Origin: Sinorhizobium sp. 6-70
GTDB lineage: Bacteria; Pseudomonadota; Alphaproteobacteria; Rhizobiales; Rhizobiaceae
DNA: 64,000 bases
Direction of reading: 5' to 3'
Assembly (NCBI RefSeq): GCF_030124375.1
Contig: NZ_JASKLS010000011.1
Location: 62,001-126,000 of the forward strand
The first letter of the stretch is position 1. Each line of letters opens with the position of its first letter. Position numbers and translations under genes: made by a program. Below, piece after piece: positions 41,653 through 49,649 of this stretch. The notes under the pieces were generated by a model. That model was not told the DNA's origin and did no database searches. It worked only from the letters and a program-made list of their open reading frames with translations.

Positions 41653-42123
41653 CTAACCTGCCTGTTGCCGTTTCTGCCACTCGGCGTAAAGCGGCATCTG
41701 CTCCTGTGCTTCAAGGGGCACATGGCGAAACCGCATGGCCTGTTCCGTGATCGGCCTGGCCAGTTCCGCGTAGATCGCCGAGGTCGACAGTCCGTAAGGC
41801 TCCGCTTGCGCATTTGAATGCGCATAGGCGATCTCGTTGATGCCGGCCATGCGCATCGCGGCAAGGCACATCGGGCATGGCTGACCGCTGGCGTAGACGA
41901 CGCAGCCCTCGAGCCGCAGCGACTGAAGAGCCTTGGCCGCGTCACGCAGTGCGTTGAGCTCGGCATGGGAAGTCGGGTCGCCCGTCCGGGCCATCTCGTT
42001 GACGCCGGTCGCAATCACTGCGCCGTCCTTGACCACGACCGCGCCGAACGGGCGGCCGCCCTTTTCCATATTGCTGCGCGCAAGCGACACGGCCTCGCTC
42101 AGAAAGCGTTGTTCCTCATCCAT
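41653..42123 (-). CDS. Nucleoside/guanine deaminase-like zinc protein
   Basis: 156 residues of the cytidine deaminase superfamily. Zinc motifs are HAELNALRDAAK (His plus catalytic Glu) and PCPMCLAAMRMA. The N-terminus is MDEEQRFLSEAVSLARSN and the GRPFGAVVVKDG segment matches guanine deaminase and other purine deaminases better than tRNA deaminase TadA. The exact substrate is uncertain. It lies next to an SDR gene with 45 bp between. Confidence 0.87.
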   Translation of the reverse strand: MDEEQRFLSEAVSLARSNMEKGGRPFGAVVVKDGAVIATGVNEMARTGDPTSHAELNALRDAAKALQSLRLEGCVVYASGQPCPMCLAAMRMAGINEIAYAHSNAQAEPYGLSTSAIYAELARPITEQAMRFRHVPLEAQEQMPLYAEWQKRQQAG

Positions 42124-42168
42124 ATTCCTGCTCCTACCCCAGTGCTCGCTGCGCGGCCGCGAGAGCGC

Positions 42169-42948
42169 TCACAGCATCGACCGGCTGAGACCGCCGTCCA
42201 CCGGCAGCGCGATGCCCGTGACATAGGCCGCCTGGCGGCTCGCAAGGAAAGCGGCGGCCGCACCGAATTCGGCGGGCGTGCCGTAGCGGCCGATCGGAAT
42301 ATCGGACTGGCTGCGCGCGGCGACGGTTTCGACGCTGACGCCCTCGCTTTCGGCATCCATACGGTCGAAGGAGAGTGTGCGATCGGTCGCCAGCCGGCCC
42401 GGCAGCAGCATGTTGACCGTGACGCCGTCGGGCGCGACTTCGCCCGCGAGCGTCTTCATCCAGCCGGCAAGCGCGCTGCGCAAGGCATTGGAGGCAGTGA
42501 GGCCCGGTATCGGCTCGCGAATGCTGGTCGAGGCAACCGCGATGATGCGGCCGAAGCGGCGCTCGCGCATGGCCGGCAGCAGGCGATGGGTGATGCGCAT
42601 GCCTGCGAGCACCATCGCCTCGAATTGTGTCCGCCAGAAATCGGGATCGATATCGGCCGCACGCGTCGGCGGCGGTCCGCCGCCGTTCAGCACGAGAATG
42701 TCGACCGAGCCGAATTCGGCGGTCAAACTATCCAGAAAAGCGTCGATCGTCTCGGGTTTCGCAAGGTCCAGCGAAAATCCCGCGGCGGTGGGACCGATCT
42801 CGGTGGCGACCTTGCCGGCTGCCTGCGCGTTCCGGCCAGTCAGCGCAACTGCAACGCCTTCGGCGGCAAGCGCTTCAGCGATACCGCGCCCAAGTCCCTT
42901 GCTCCCGCCGAGTACGAGCGCCCGTTTTCCTTCGATCCCGAGATCCAT
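42169..42948 (-). CDS. SDR family oxidoreductase
   Basis: 259 residues of classical short-chain dehydrogenase type. The cofactor motif is ALVLGGSKGLGRGIAEAL. Catalytic residues differ from the norm: NGGG replaces NNAG, and the Ser comes in VASTSIRE, with no clear YxxxK (GLTASNALRSALAG instead). Such members exist among 3-oxoacyl-ACP-reductase-like SDRs. The C-terminal ITGIALPVDGG-type end (YVTGIALPVDGGLSRSM) is conventional. The substrate is unknown. Confidence 0.85.
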   Translation of the reverse strand: MDLGIEGKRALVLGGSKGLGRGIAEALAAEGVAVALTGRNAQAAGKVATEIGPTAAGFSLDLAKPETIDAFLDSLTAEFGSVDILVLNGGGPPPTRAADIDPDFWRTQFEAMVLAGMRITHRLLPAMRERRFGRIIAVASTSIREPIPGLTASNALRSALAGWMKTLAGEVAPDGVTVNMLLPGRLATDRTLSFDRMDAESEGVSVETVAARSQSDIPIGRYGTPAEFGAAAAFLASRQAAYVTGIALPVDGGLSRSML

Positions 42949-43086
42949 GATCCAGTCCTCTTATCCATTGCTCGTGCTGTTGGAGCGCGCCTGAGCGCTG
43001 TCGTCAATAGGGCGAAGTTGCGTCGGGTTGGGGGCAATTCCACCATTAAATCGAGAACAAGAGCCCGGGCGCATGCACTGCAGCAG

Positions 43087-43589
43087 TCAGGCGCGAAGGC
43101 GCGCCATGGCCAGCACATCGGCAAGCACGCCGTCCCGCAGCGCGTAGGATTTCAGCACGCCCTCGGTTATGAACCCCGCCTGGCGGTAGAGTCCGATCGC
43201 CGCTTCGTTGTCGGTAAAGACTGTCAACTCGACGCGGGAAATGCCGAGCCAGCGGTCGGCCGCATCGATCAGCGCGTTCAGCAGCGCCCTGCCGATGCCG
43301 CGCCGCCGGTAGTCGTCGTGCACGCTCATGCCGAGATCCGCCGCATGCTGCCGCCGTCCCTTGTGACGATGCAGTCCGGCCAGCCCGACGATACGCCCTT
43401 CAAGTTCTGCGACGATAACCATGTCGGTTTCGGTGAGGTTTTCGAGCCACTTCCGCGTCTGTTCCGGCGGTGCGAATGGCAGCCGCAACGTGCCGGCGCG
43501 AACGCCTGGCAAGTCCCTGAAGGCGGCGAGCGCCTCCCAATCGGTGGCGGACGCGGCGCGGATATGGAGTTCGGGTGAAGCGGCGTCAT
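43087..43589 (-). CDS. GNAT acetyltransferase, start region probably frameshifted
   Basis: About 160 residues of a GNAT domain: ELHIRAASATDWEALAAF, the acetyl-CoA loop MSVHDDYRRRGIGRALLNALI, and ELTVFTDNEAAIGLYRQAGF. In frame with the domain the only upstream start is a GTG at 43695, without a plausible leader sequence. The well-placed ATG at 43587-43589, after AGAGGAAACG, is in another frame. Insertion of one base after its second codon (ATG ACN GCC GCT TCA CCC GAA) would join it to the domain as M-T-A-A-S-P-E. I therefore read this as a single-base deletion, real or from sequencing. Confidence 0.7.
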
Positions 43590-43965
43590 CGTTTCCTCTC
43601 TCGTTGGGGAACCGAGGAAACAGAGCCGAACCCTGCTCGCCTCGGCAGGGTTTGCTGGAAGACGGTCCGCTTAGCGCAACGGGTCCCCCGCACACCCTGG
43701 GGTCTGCGTGGTCACCATCATCACGAGCGAAAAACGACTGTCCATGGGTGGATGCTATTCCAGGATGCGCAGAATCGGAAGAGGCTTTTGGCGGCGGTTA
43801 TAGTAGCCCCTCATCCGCCTGCCGGCACACTCTCCCCGCCGGCGGGGCGAAGGACTATGCCGCGCCGCCCAAGTTTCCTCTCTCCGCGTGCGGGGAGAGG
43901 GTTAGTCCTCGGGTTAAACCCGAGGAGAGGGGCAATCAAGTCAACCCTCTATCGCAGGCTGCCAC
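43590..43965. other. Intergenic region with RIME1-like repeat
   Basis: 376 bp between the GNAT ATG and the end of ubiB. 43806-43933 is a mosaic repeat. The rest (43590-43805) shows no convincing gene and presumably holds the GNAT promoter. Confidence 0.5.
43806..43933. repeat. RIME1-like element, divergent copy
   Basis: Begins gcccctcatccgcctgccgg and ends gaggagaggggc. The second half carries an extra short inverted repeat (ctcgggttaaacccgag) not seen in the other copies. Confidence 0.8.
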
Positions 43966-45540
43966 TCAGCTAAGCTGCCAGGCGATGTAGACGAGCGTCG
44001 CGGCGATGATCCAAAGCGCAACGCGGCCAGAGCGCGTATGGCGCGCCTCGGCCTTTCCGATCGCCTGCGCTGTCTCTGGATCGAAGCGCAGACCGTTTTC
44101 GCTCATCGCCATGATTTCCGCCGAGAAGCGCTCGGTCCGGGCGGCGATCTCGGGGACCGCCTCGGCAACCCTCAGCGCCGCATGCAGGCCGTCGCGCAGA
44201 TCGGCGACGATGCGTTTCGGCCCGAGATTGTCGCGAATCCACTTGCCGACGACCGGCTCCGACGCTTTCCACATGTTGAAGCGCGGGTTGAGCGTGCGGG
44301 CAACACCTTCGACGACGACCATGGTCTTTTGCAGCATGACGAGCTCCGGCCGCGTCTGCATGTCGAAAAGCTCGGTAACCTCGAACAAGAGTGTCAGCAG
44401 TTTCGCCATCGAGATGGTCTCGGCCGGCTGACCATGGATCGGCTCGCCGATCGCCCGGATCGCCTGGGCAAAGCTCGCGGCATCATGATGCGAGGGCACG
44501 TAGCCAGCCTCGAAATGGACATCCGCGACACGCTGGTAGTCGCGGGTGATGAAGCCGAAAAGGATCTCGGCGAGGAAACGGCGTTCCTTCTTGCCGAGCC
44601 GCCCGACGATGCCCATGTCGACGGCGACGATGTGGCCGGCGTCATCGACGAACAGATTGCCCTGGTGCATGTCGGCGTGGAAAAACCCATCGCGCAGCGT
44701 ATGGCGCAGGAAGGACTGGATCAGCGTTTCTGCGAGCCGGTTGAGATCGTGGCCGGCCCGCTTCAGACCGTCGATGTCCGACATCTTCACGCCGTCGATC
44801 CATTCCATCGTGACGACGTCGCGGCCGGTGCGCTCCCAGTCGACCTTGGGCACGCGGAAACCGGAATCTTCCTTGGTGTTTTCTCCGAGTTCGGAAAGTG
44901 CTGCCGCCTCGAGCCTCAGGTCCATTTCGACCTTGGTCGTCTGCTCCAGCGTCTTTGTCACCTCGACCGGCCTCAACCGCCGCGTATAGGGAAGAAACCG
45001 CTCCTGCATGCGCGAAACCAGGTACATGGCTTCGATGTCGGCGGCAAAGCGCTGGCGCACGCCCGGGCGGATAACCTTGACGGCCACCCTTTCGCGCCTG
45101 CCGTCGCGCAGGACGACGGCGGGGTGGACCTGGGCGATCGAGGCGGCCGCCATCGGCTCGGAAAATTCGGCAAAAAGCGCGTCGACCGGCCGCCCGAGCG
45201 AGCCTTCGATCGCGGCCCTGGCGTCGCTTTCCGGGAACGTGGCCATCCGGTCCTGCAAGAGCGAGAGATCGGCGGCGAGCTCGGCTCCCACGACATCAGG
45301 GCGCGTTGCCAGAAATTGGCCGATCTTGACATAGGAGGGGCCAAGCCGCTCGACGGCGCGGGCAAGCCGGCCGCTGCGCGCTTCAAGCCGGGCCCGGCGG
45401 CGGGCAAGCAAGCCGGCGAGCCTCTGCACGAAACGCGCAAGCGGAGGAAGGTGCTCGGACGGGACGGCAGAAAAAGCGTCCTCGCGCGCGAGGACCCAGC
45501 CGATCCGCACGAGGCGGAAATATGCTCCAGGCGTGCTCAT
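43966..45540 (-). CDS. ubiB: Ubiquinone biosynthesis accessory kinase-like protein UbiB
   Basis: 524 residues. ABC1/ADCK atypical kinase: GRPVDALFAEFSEPMAAASIAQVHPA is the KxGQ-region/Ala-rich loop (KIGQFLATRPD precedes it), RVAVKVIRPG has the Lys, and DMHQGNLFVDDAGHIVAVDMG contains the catalytic Asp and metal Asp. The C-terminus is a membrane segment (VALWIIAATLVYIAWQLS). UbiB is needed for aerobic ubiquinone synthesis, probably for lipid precursor extraction. It starts 5 bp after ubiE. Confidence 0.94.
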   Translation of the reverse strand: MSTPGAYFRLVRIGWVLAREDAFSAVPSEHLPPLARFVQRLAGLLARRRARLEARSGRLARAVERLGPSYVKIGQFLATRPDVVGAELAADLSLLQDRMATFPESDARAAIEGSLGRPVDALFAEFSEPMAAASIAQVHPAVVLRDGRRERVAVKVIRPGVRQRFAADIEAMYLVSRMQERFLPYTRRLRPVEVTKTLEQTTKVEMDLRLEAAALSELGENTKEDSGFRVPKVDWERTGRDVVTMEWIDGVKMSDIDGLKRAGHDLNRLAETLIQSFLRHTLRDGFFHADMHQGNLFVDDAGHIVAVDMGIVGRLGKKERRFLAEILFGFITRDYQRVADVHFEAGYVPSHHDAASFAQAIRAIGEPIHGQPAETISMAKLLTLLFEVTELFDMQTRPELVMLQKTMVVVEGVARTLNPRFNMWKASEPVVGKWIRDNLGPKRIVADLRDGLHAALRVAEAVPEIAARTERFSAEIMAMSENGLRFDPETAQAIGKAEARHTRSGRVALWIIAATLVYIAWQLS

Positions 45541-45545
45541 TGTGG

Positions 45546-46322
45546 TCAGATTTTCCAGCCGGAATGAAGCGCCGCGATACCGCCGGTGTAATTGGTGAAG
45601 CTTACGCGTGAAAAGCCGGCGTCCTTGATCATCGCAGCGAAATCCCGCTGGTTCGGGAACTTCCGGATCGATTCGACCAGATACTGGTAGGGCGCATCGT
45701 CACCCGTGATCAGCTTGCCGAACTTCGGGATCGCATTGAACGACCAGGCATCATAGAAACGATCGAGCAGCGGCATCTCGACCTCGGAAAACTCGAGCAC
45801 CAGCAGCCGTCCGCCGCGCTTCAACACGCGATAGGCCTCCTTGAGTGCCACGTCGATGCGCGGCACGTTGCGGATGCCGAAGGCGATCGTATAGGCATCG
45901 AAGGAATTCGAAGCGAAAGGCAGGTCCTCGGCATTGGCCTCGACGAAGTCGAGATTGGCCGAAAGCTTCTTCTTGCTTGCCCGTTCGGCGCCGACGGCGA
46001 GCATCGAGCCGTTGATATCAAGCACCGTCGCATGGGCCTTGCGATCAGAGGCTTCGACGATGCGAAACGCGATATCGCCGGTACCGCCGGCCACATCGAG
46101 CACCCGATAATCCTCCCGCCGCGGCGGATTGAGCGCGGCGATCATCGCATCCTTCCAGACACGGTGAAGCCCGGCCGACATCACGTCGTTCATGATGTCG
46201 TAGCGCTTGGCGACCTTGTGGAAGACATCGTTGACGAGCGGCTGCTTTTCGCCCGCGCCGACCTCGCGGAAACCGAAGGAGGTCTCCATGCCGCCATTGG
46301 CCGATACGCGCTCATCCGTCAT
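45546..46322 (-). CDS. ubiE: Ubiquinone/menaquinone C-methyltransferase UbiE
   Basis: 258 residues. SAM motif I is LDVAGGTGDIAFRIVEAS. The UbiE/COQ5 signatures YDIMNDVMSAGLHRVWKD and the RVLKRGGRLLVLEFSEV segment are complete. It methylates carbon 2 of the demethoxy-ubiquinol ring. It forms an operon with ubiB on the minus strand and is divergent from mutM. Confidence 0.96.
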   Translation of the reverse strand: MTDERVSANGGMETSFGFREVGAGEKQPLVNDVFHKVAKRYDIMNDVMSAGLHRVWKDAMIAALNPPRREDYRVLDVAGGTGDIAFRIVEASDRKAHATVLDINGSMLAVGAERASKKKLSANLDFVEANAEDLPFASNSFDAYTIAFGIRNVPRIDVALKEAYRVLKRGGRLLVLEFSEVEMPLLDRFYDAWSFNAIPKFGKLITGDDAPYQYLVESIRKFPNQRDFAAMIKDAGFSRVSFTNYTGGIAALHSGWKI

Positions 46323-46410
46323 TACGAAAACTCCACTTCAACCAATTTTGGCGGCACCATAGCGAAATCGCCCCGTCCGCGCTATCTCAGCGGTGAGGAT
46401 GGGCCGGAGC

Positions 46411-46472
46411 CTACGGCGCCGTGCGTCTTTCGGACGCATAAGGGTCGCTGTAACGCTTTGGAATCGCCGCAT
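46411..46472. repeat. Family A mosaic element, first module
   Basis: ctacggcgccgtgcgtctttcggacgcataagg with cgctgtaacgctttggaat, then a degenerate gccgcat end. Located between the divergent ubiE and mutM. Confidence 0.72.
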
Positions 46473-46546
46473 CCCTATAGGACATCGATGCCGTGAAGGG
46501 AATGCCGCGCACGACCGCTGCGCGAGCGCAAGAAGGAAGACGAACA

Positions 46547-47437
46547 ATGCCGGAATTGCCCGAGGTCGAGACAGTGAGGCGGGGGCTGGCGCCGACCATG
46601 GAGGGGGCGCTCCTCGTGCGGGCCGAGTTGCGCAGACCGGACCTGCGTTTTCCCTTTCCGGACAATTTTTCAGCTTCCGTCTCCGGGCGTCGCATCGTTT
46701 CCCTGTCGCGCCGGGCCAAATATCTGATGATCGATCTCGAAGGCGGCGATGTGATTATCGCGCATCTCGGCATGTCCGGTTCTTTCCGGATCGAGGCCGG
46801 CGACGATCCTGCCGCACCGGGCAAGTTCCATCATCCGCGCGGCAAGGACGAGAAGCACGATCACGTGATCTTTCACCTCGACGGCCGGTCCGGCCCCGCG
46901 CGCGTGATCTACAACGACCCGCGCCGCTTCGGCTTCATGGATCTCGCCCGGCGCGACGCGATCGCCGATCACATGTTCTTCCGCGACCTCGGCCAGGAGC
47001 CGACGGGTAATGCGCTTGATGCCGACTATCTCGCCCGGCGCTTTGCCGGCAAGGCACAGCCGCTCAAGGCAGCGCTTCTGGATCAAAGGATCGTTGCCGG
47101 CCTTGGCAATATCTACGTTTGCGAAGCGCTGTGGCGGTCGGACCTGTCGCCCTCCCGTCCGGCCGGCTCGCTGGTGGACAAGCGCGGGCACGCGAAGCAA
47201 GGCCTGGTAACGTTGACGGAGACGATCCGCGCGGTGATCGCGGACGCGATTGCCGCCGGCGGCTCGTCCTTGAAGGACCACATCCAGGCGGACGGCTCGC
47301 TCGGCTACTTCCAGCATTCCTTTTCGGTCTACGATCGTGAAGGCGAGGCTTGCCGCAAGCCGGGCTGCGGCGGTACCGTCGCCCGCATCGTTCATGCCGG
47401 GCGTTCGACCTTCTACTGCCCGCGCTGCCAGAAATAG
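46547..47437 (+). CDS. mutM: Formamidopyrimidine-DNA glycosylase
   Basis: 296 residues from MPELPEVETVRRGLAP at 46547, so that Pro2 and Glu3 are the catalytic residues after Met removal; the in-frame ATG upstream would bury them. It excises 8-oxoguanine and nicks abasic sites. Also present are RAKYLMIDLEGG with the essential Lys, HLGMSGSFRIE, GNIYVCEALW (helix-two-turn-helix) and the zinc finger CRKPGCGG ... FYCPRCQ. Confidence 0.96.
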   Translation: MPELPEVETVRRGLAPTMEGALLVRAELRRPDLRFPFPDNFSASVSGRRIVSLSRRAKYLMIDLEGGDVIIAHLGMSGSFRIEAGDDPAAPGKFHHPRGKDEKHDHVIFHLDGRSGPARVIYNDPRRFGFMDLARRDAIADHMFFRDLGQEPTGNALDADYLARRFAGKAQPLKAALLDQRIVAGLGNIYVCEALWRSDLSPSRPAGSLVDKRGHAKQGLVTLTETIRAVIADAIAAGGSSLKDHIQADGSLGYFQHSFSVYDREGEACRKPGCGGTVARIVHAGRSTFYCPRCQK

Positions 47438-47476
47438 GACGCTCGATCGGGCGCATCCGAATGGAGGAGATCAAGA

Positions 47477-48250
47477 ATGAGTTACGAGACGTTGCTGGTC
47501 GAAACACGTGGACGCGTGGGCCTGATTACGCTCAATCGCCCCCAGGCGCTGAACGCGCTGAATTCGACCGTGATGCGGGAGCTCGATGCGGCGTTTAAGG
47601 CATACGACGCCGACAAGAATATCGGCGCGATCGTGCTGACGGGTTCGGAGCGTGCGTTCGCGGCCGGCGCCGACATCAAGGAGATGCAGGCGCTCGATTT
47701 CGTCGATTCCTATCTTGGCGATTTTCTGGGCGGCTGGGAGCGGGTGGCCGGCGCCCGCAAGCCAGTGATTGCCGCGGTTTCCGGCTTTGCGCTCGGCGGC
47801 GGCTGTGAACTCGCGATGATGTGCGACATCATCATTGCGTCGGAGACGGCGAAGTTCGGCCAGCCGGAGATTACCCTCGGCGTCATTCCGGGCATGGGCG
47901 GTTCGCAGCGCCTCACCCGCGCCGTCGGCAAGGCGAAGGCCATGGATCTGGTGCTGACCGGGCGGATGATGGAAGCGGCGGAAGCCGAGCGGTCGGGACT
48001 CGTATCGCGTGTGGTGGCGCCTGAAAAATTGATGGAAGAGGCGCTCGCCGCGGCCGAAAAGATCGCCGCCTTCTCGCTGCCGGCGGTGATGATGGCCAAG
48101 GAGGCGGTCAACCGCTCGCTGGAGGTTACCCTGGCCGAAGGCTTGCGCTTCGAGCGGCGGCTTTTCCAGTCGCTCTTTGCGACCGAGGATCAGAAGGAGG
48201 GGATGGCCGCCTTCGTTGGAAAGCGCAAAGCCGAATTCAGGCACAAGTGA
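47477..48250 (+). CDS. Enoyl-CoA hydratase
   Basis: 257 residues of the crotonase fold, normal length. The oxyanion-hole segments are AFAAGADIKEM and FALGGGCELAMMCDI, and the catalytic Glu pair lies in KFGQPEITLGVIPGMGGSQRL. It hydrates trans-2-enoyl-CoA in fatty-acid oxidation. It follows mutM by 39 bp and precedes the rpsT promoter. Confidence 0.93.
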   Translation: MSYETLLVETRGRVGLITLNRPQALNALNSTVMRELDAAFKAYDADKNIGAIVLTGSERAFAAGADIKEMQALDFVDSYLGDFLGGWERVAGARKPVIAAVSGFALGGGCELAMMCDIIIASETAKFGQPEITLGVIPGMGGSQRLTRAVGKAKAMDLVLTGRMMEAAEAERSGLVSRVVAPEKLMEEALAAAEKIAAFSLPAVMMAKEAVNRSLEVTLAEGLRFERRLFQSLFATEDQKEGMAAFVGKRKAEFRHK

Positions 48251-48285
48251 CGCGCAAAGCCGCGCAGTTTTCTCAAATTTGCGCG

Positions 48286-48314
48286 TTGACGAGAGGGCGG
48301 TTTCCAGCTATACG
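48286..48314 (+). promoter_or_regulatory. rpsT: rpsT promoter
   Basis: TTGACG (48286-48291), 17-bp spacer, TATACG (48309-48314): a close match to the Sinorhizobium housekeeping promoter. It would give a leader of about 120 nt before rpsT. Confidence 0.75.
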
Positions 48315-48442
48315 CCGCCCTCAGTTTGGAACGCCGCTTCCTGAGGCTTTCCGATAATGCTCCGAATTGCTTTGGATGACAGGTCGCAGTGACCCGGCAC
48401 GGCGAAGGCGGAGTTCATGTCAGTTTTCGAAGAGAGGCATCA

Positions 48443-48709
48443 ATGGCCAATACAACTTCGGCGAAAAAGGCGACCCGCAAGATCGCACGCCGCACCGCAG
48501 TGAACAAGGCCCGTCGTTCGCGCGTCCGCAACTTCATCCGCAAGGTCGAAGAAGCCATCGCTTCCGGCGATCAGGCAGTCGCCGCCGCTGCCCTCAAGGC
48601 AGCGCAGCCGGAACTGATGCGCGCCGCCACGAAGGGTGTGCTGCATGCCAACACGGCATCGCGCAAGGTTTCCCGCCTTGCACAGCGCGTGAAGGCCCTT
48701 TCGGCCTAA
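48443..48709 (+). CDS. rpsT: 30S ribosomal protein S20
   Basis: 88 residues from the ATG at 48443 (MANTTSAKKATRKIARR), a highly basic helical protein with the conserved KARRSRVRNFIRKVEEAI and HANTASRKVSRLAQRV segments. S20 binds 16S rRNA near the 5' domain. The leader of about 120 nt may serve autogenous control, as in other bacteria, although I cannot see the element. It is monocistronic with a terminator 30 bp after its stop. Confidence 0.97.
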   Translation: MANTTSAKKATRKIARRTAVNKARRSRVRNFIRKVEEAIASGDQAVAAAALKAAQPELMRAATKGVLHANTASRKVSRLAQRVKALSA

Positions 48710-48737
48710 TCCGGCTAATTAAAAAATTTGTTGATGA

Positions 48738-48766
48738 AAGGCCCGGCCCTTGCGCCGGGCTTTTCG
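48738..48766 (+). terminator. rpsT terminator
   Basis: GCCCGG (48741-48746) with CCGGGC (48755-48760), followed by TTTT (48761-48764). Confidence 0.88.
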
Positions 48767-49649
48767 GATTCATACTTCTGTCACGGCGGCCGACAAATAG
48801 CCGGCTTCGACGTGTGTCACTGCGATGACAAATTTTTTTAAGTAATTTCAATGGGTTGCACGAGGTCTTTGCGCGAGTGTCATCGAGCGTCGGGGACGAG
48901 CGGGGTCCGAAGCGAGTCAAGCGAATTTTTATTTTTTTTCTTTTTCGCCAGCTAAGCAAGCGCTTGGAAATCAAAACCCTTGATTCAAAAGCGATTCTTG
49001 ATGGACTCAGAATGCGGCAAGCAAAAGGCGCTGAGAGAGTCAACCGGCGGCGTTTAACGGTCGGTAAAATTCGCGATTGATCTTGCGGATCGATCCTGCC
49101 TAAATGCCTCGCACAGGGGACACGGATCATATCTGTAAAGGGAAGAACAGGGCCATTTCGCTGAAGTGGCTTCGGGCTTTCTGTTCCCTGTGGCGGGGTC
49201 ATTCCACGTCGTTCAATCAAACAAGTCGACTTAGAGAAACCGGACCGATGCTTCGTTCCGGAACGAGGATCTTTCGTCTTGTGGTTGCGCGGGTGAGTGG
49301 GTGGCTGGGCAATGGGAGGACGCCGGGAGGCGCTCCGGGAAAGAAGGAGGGAAGGTGGCTGTCCGCTTCGTACGAGGGTGCGGCGCAGCCGGTGAGAAAT
49401 TTGACCTCACGTGGCTTGAAAGCAGCCGGGTGGAGTCGGTAAAGGCGAGGCGCGAGGGGACATTCGCTCACGAAAGCGAGCGGATGAGCGCAGCGCGCAC
49501 CGGAAACGGGATATGAGGAGCCCGGCTTCGGTGCGACAGGAGCGTCCGTCGGACGCGGCATGGCTTTGAAGGCGGCCGTGGCAGACGGGCATAAGAGATG
49601 ACGCCGGCAGCAATGACGGCATCGGAGCATGAATTTGGAAGGCGGCAAC
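48767..49649. other. Long dnaA leader/intergenic region
   Basis: About 880 bp with no gene I can support. 48830-49000 is AT-rich with long T and A tracts (for example the T-run near 48924-48946). 49200-49600 turns GC-rich and shows only weak frames on both strands. I found no cluster of DnaA boxes (TTATCCACA-like), so a replication origin is not supported here. Confidence 0.55.

Noticed and set aside
31615..43933. Clustered short palindromes considered as a CRISPR array
   Set aside because: Copies are kilobases apart, have internal symmetry and no regular spacers or cas genes.
44038..45567. 509-codon frame antisense to ubiB
   Set aside because: Shadow frame; UbiB on the other strand has all kinase motifs.
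48825..49000. AT-rich block next to dnaA considered as replication origin
   Set aside because: No cluster of DnaA boxes found; in Sinorhizobium the origin is reported near hemE rather than dnaA.
49104..49442. Plus-strand frame of 112 codons before dnaA
   Set aside because: Low-complexity basic sequence, no domain and no convincing start; more likely part of the dnaA leader.
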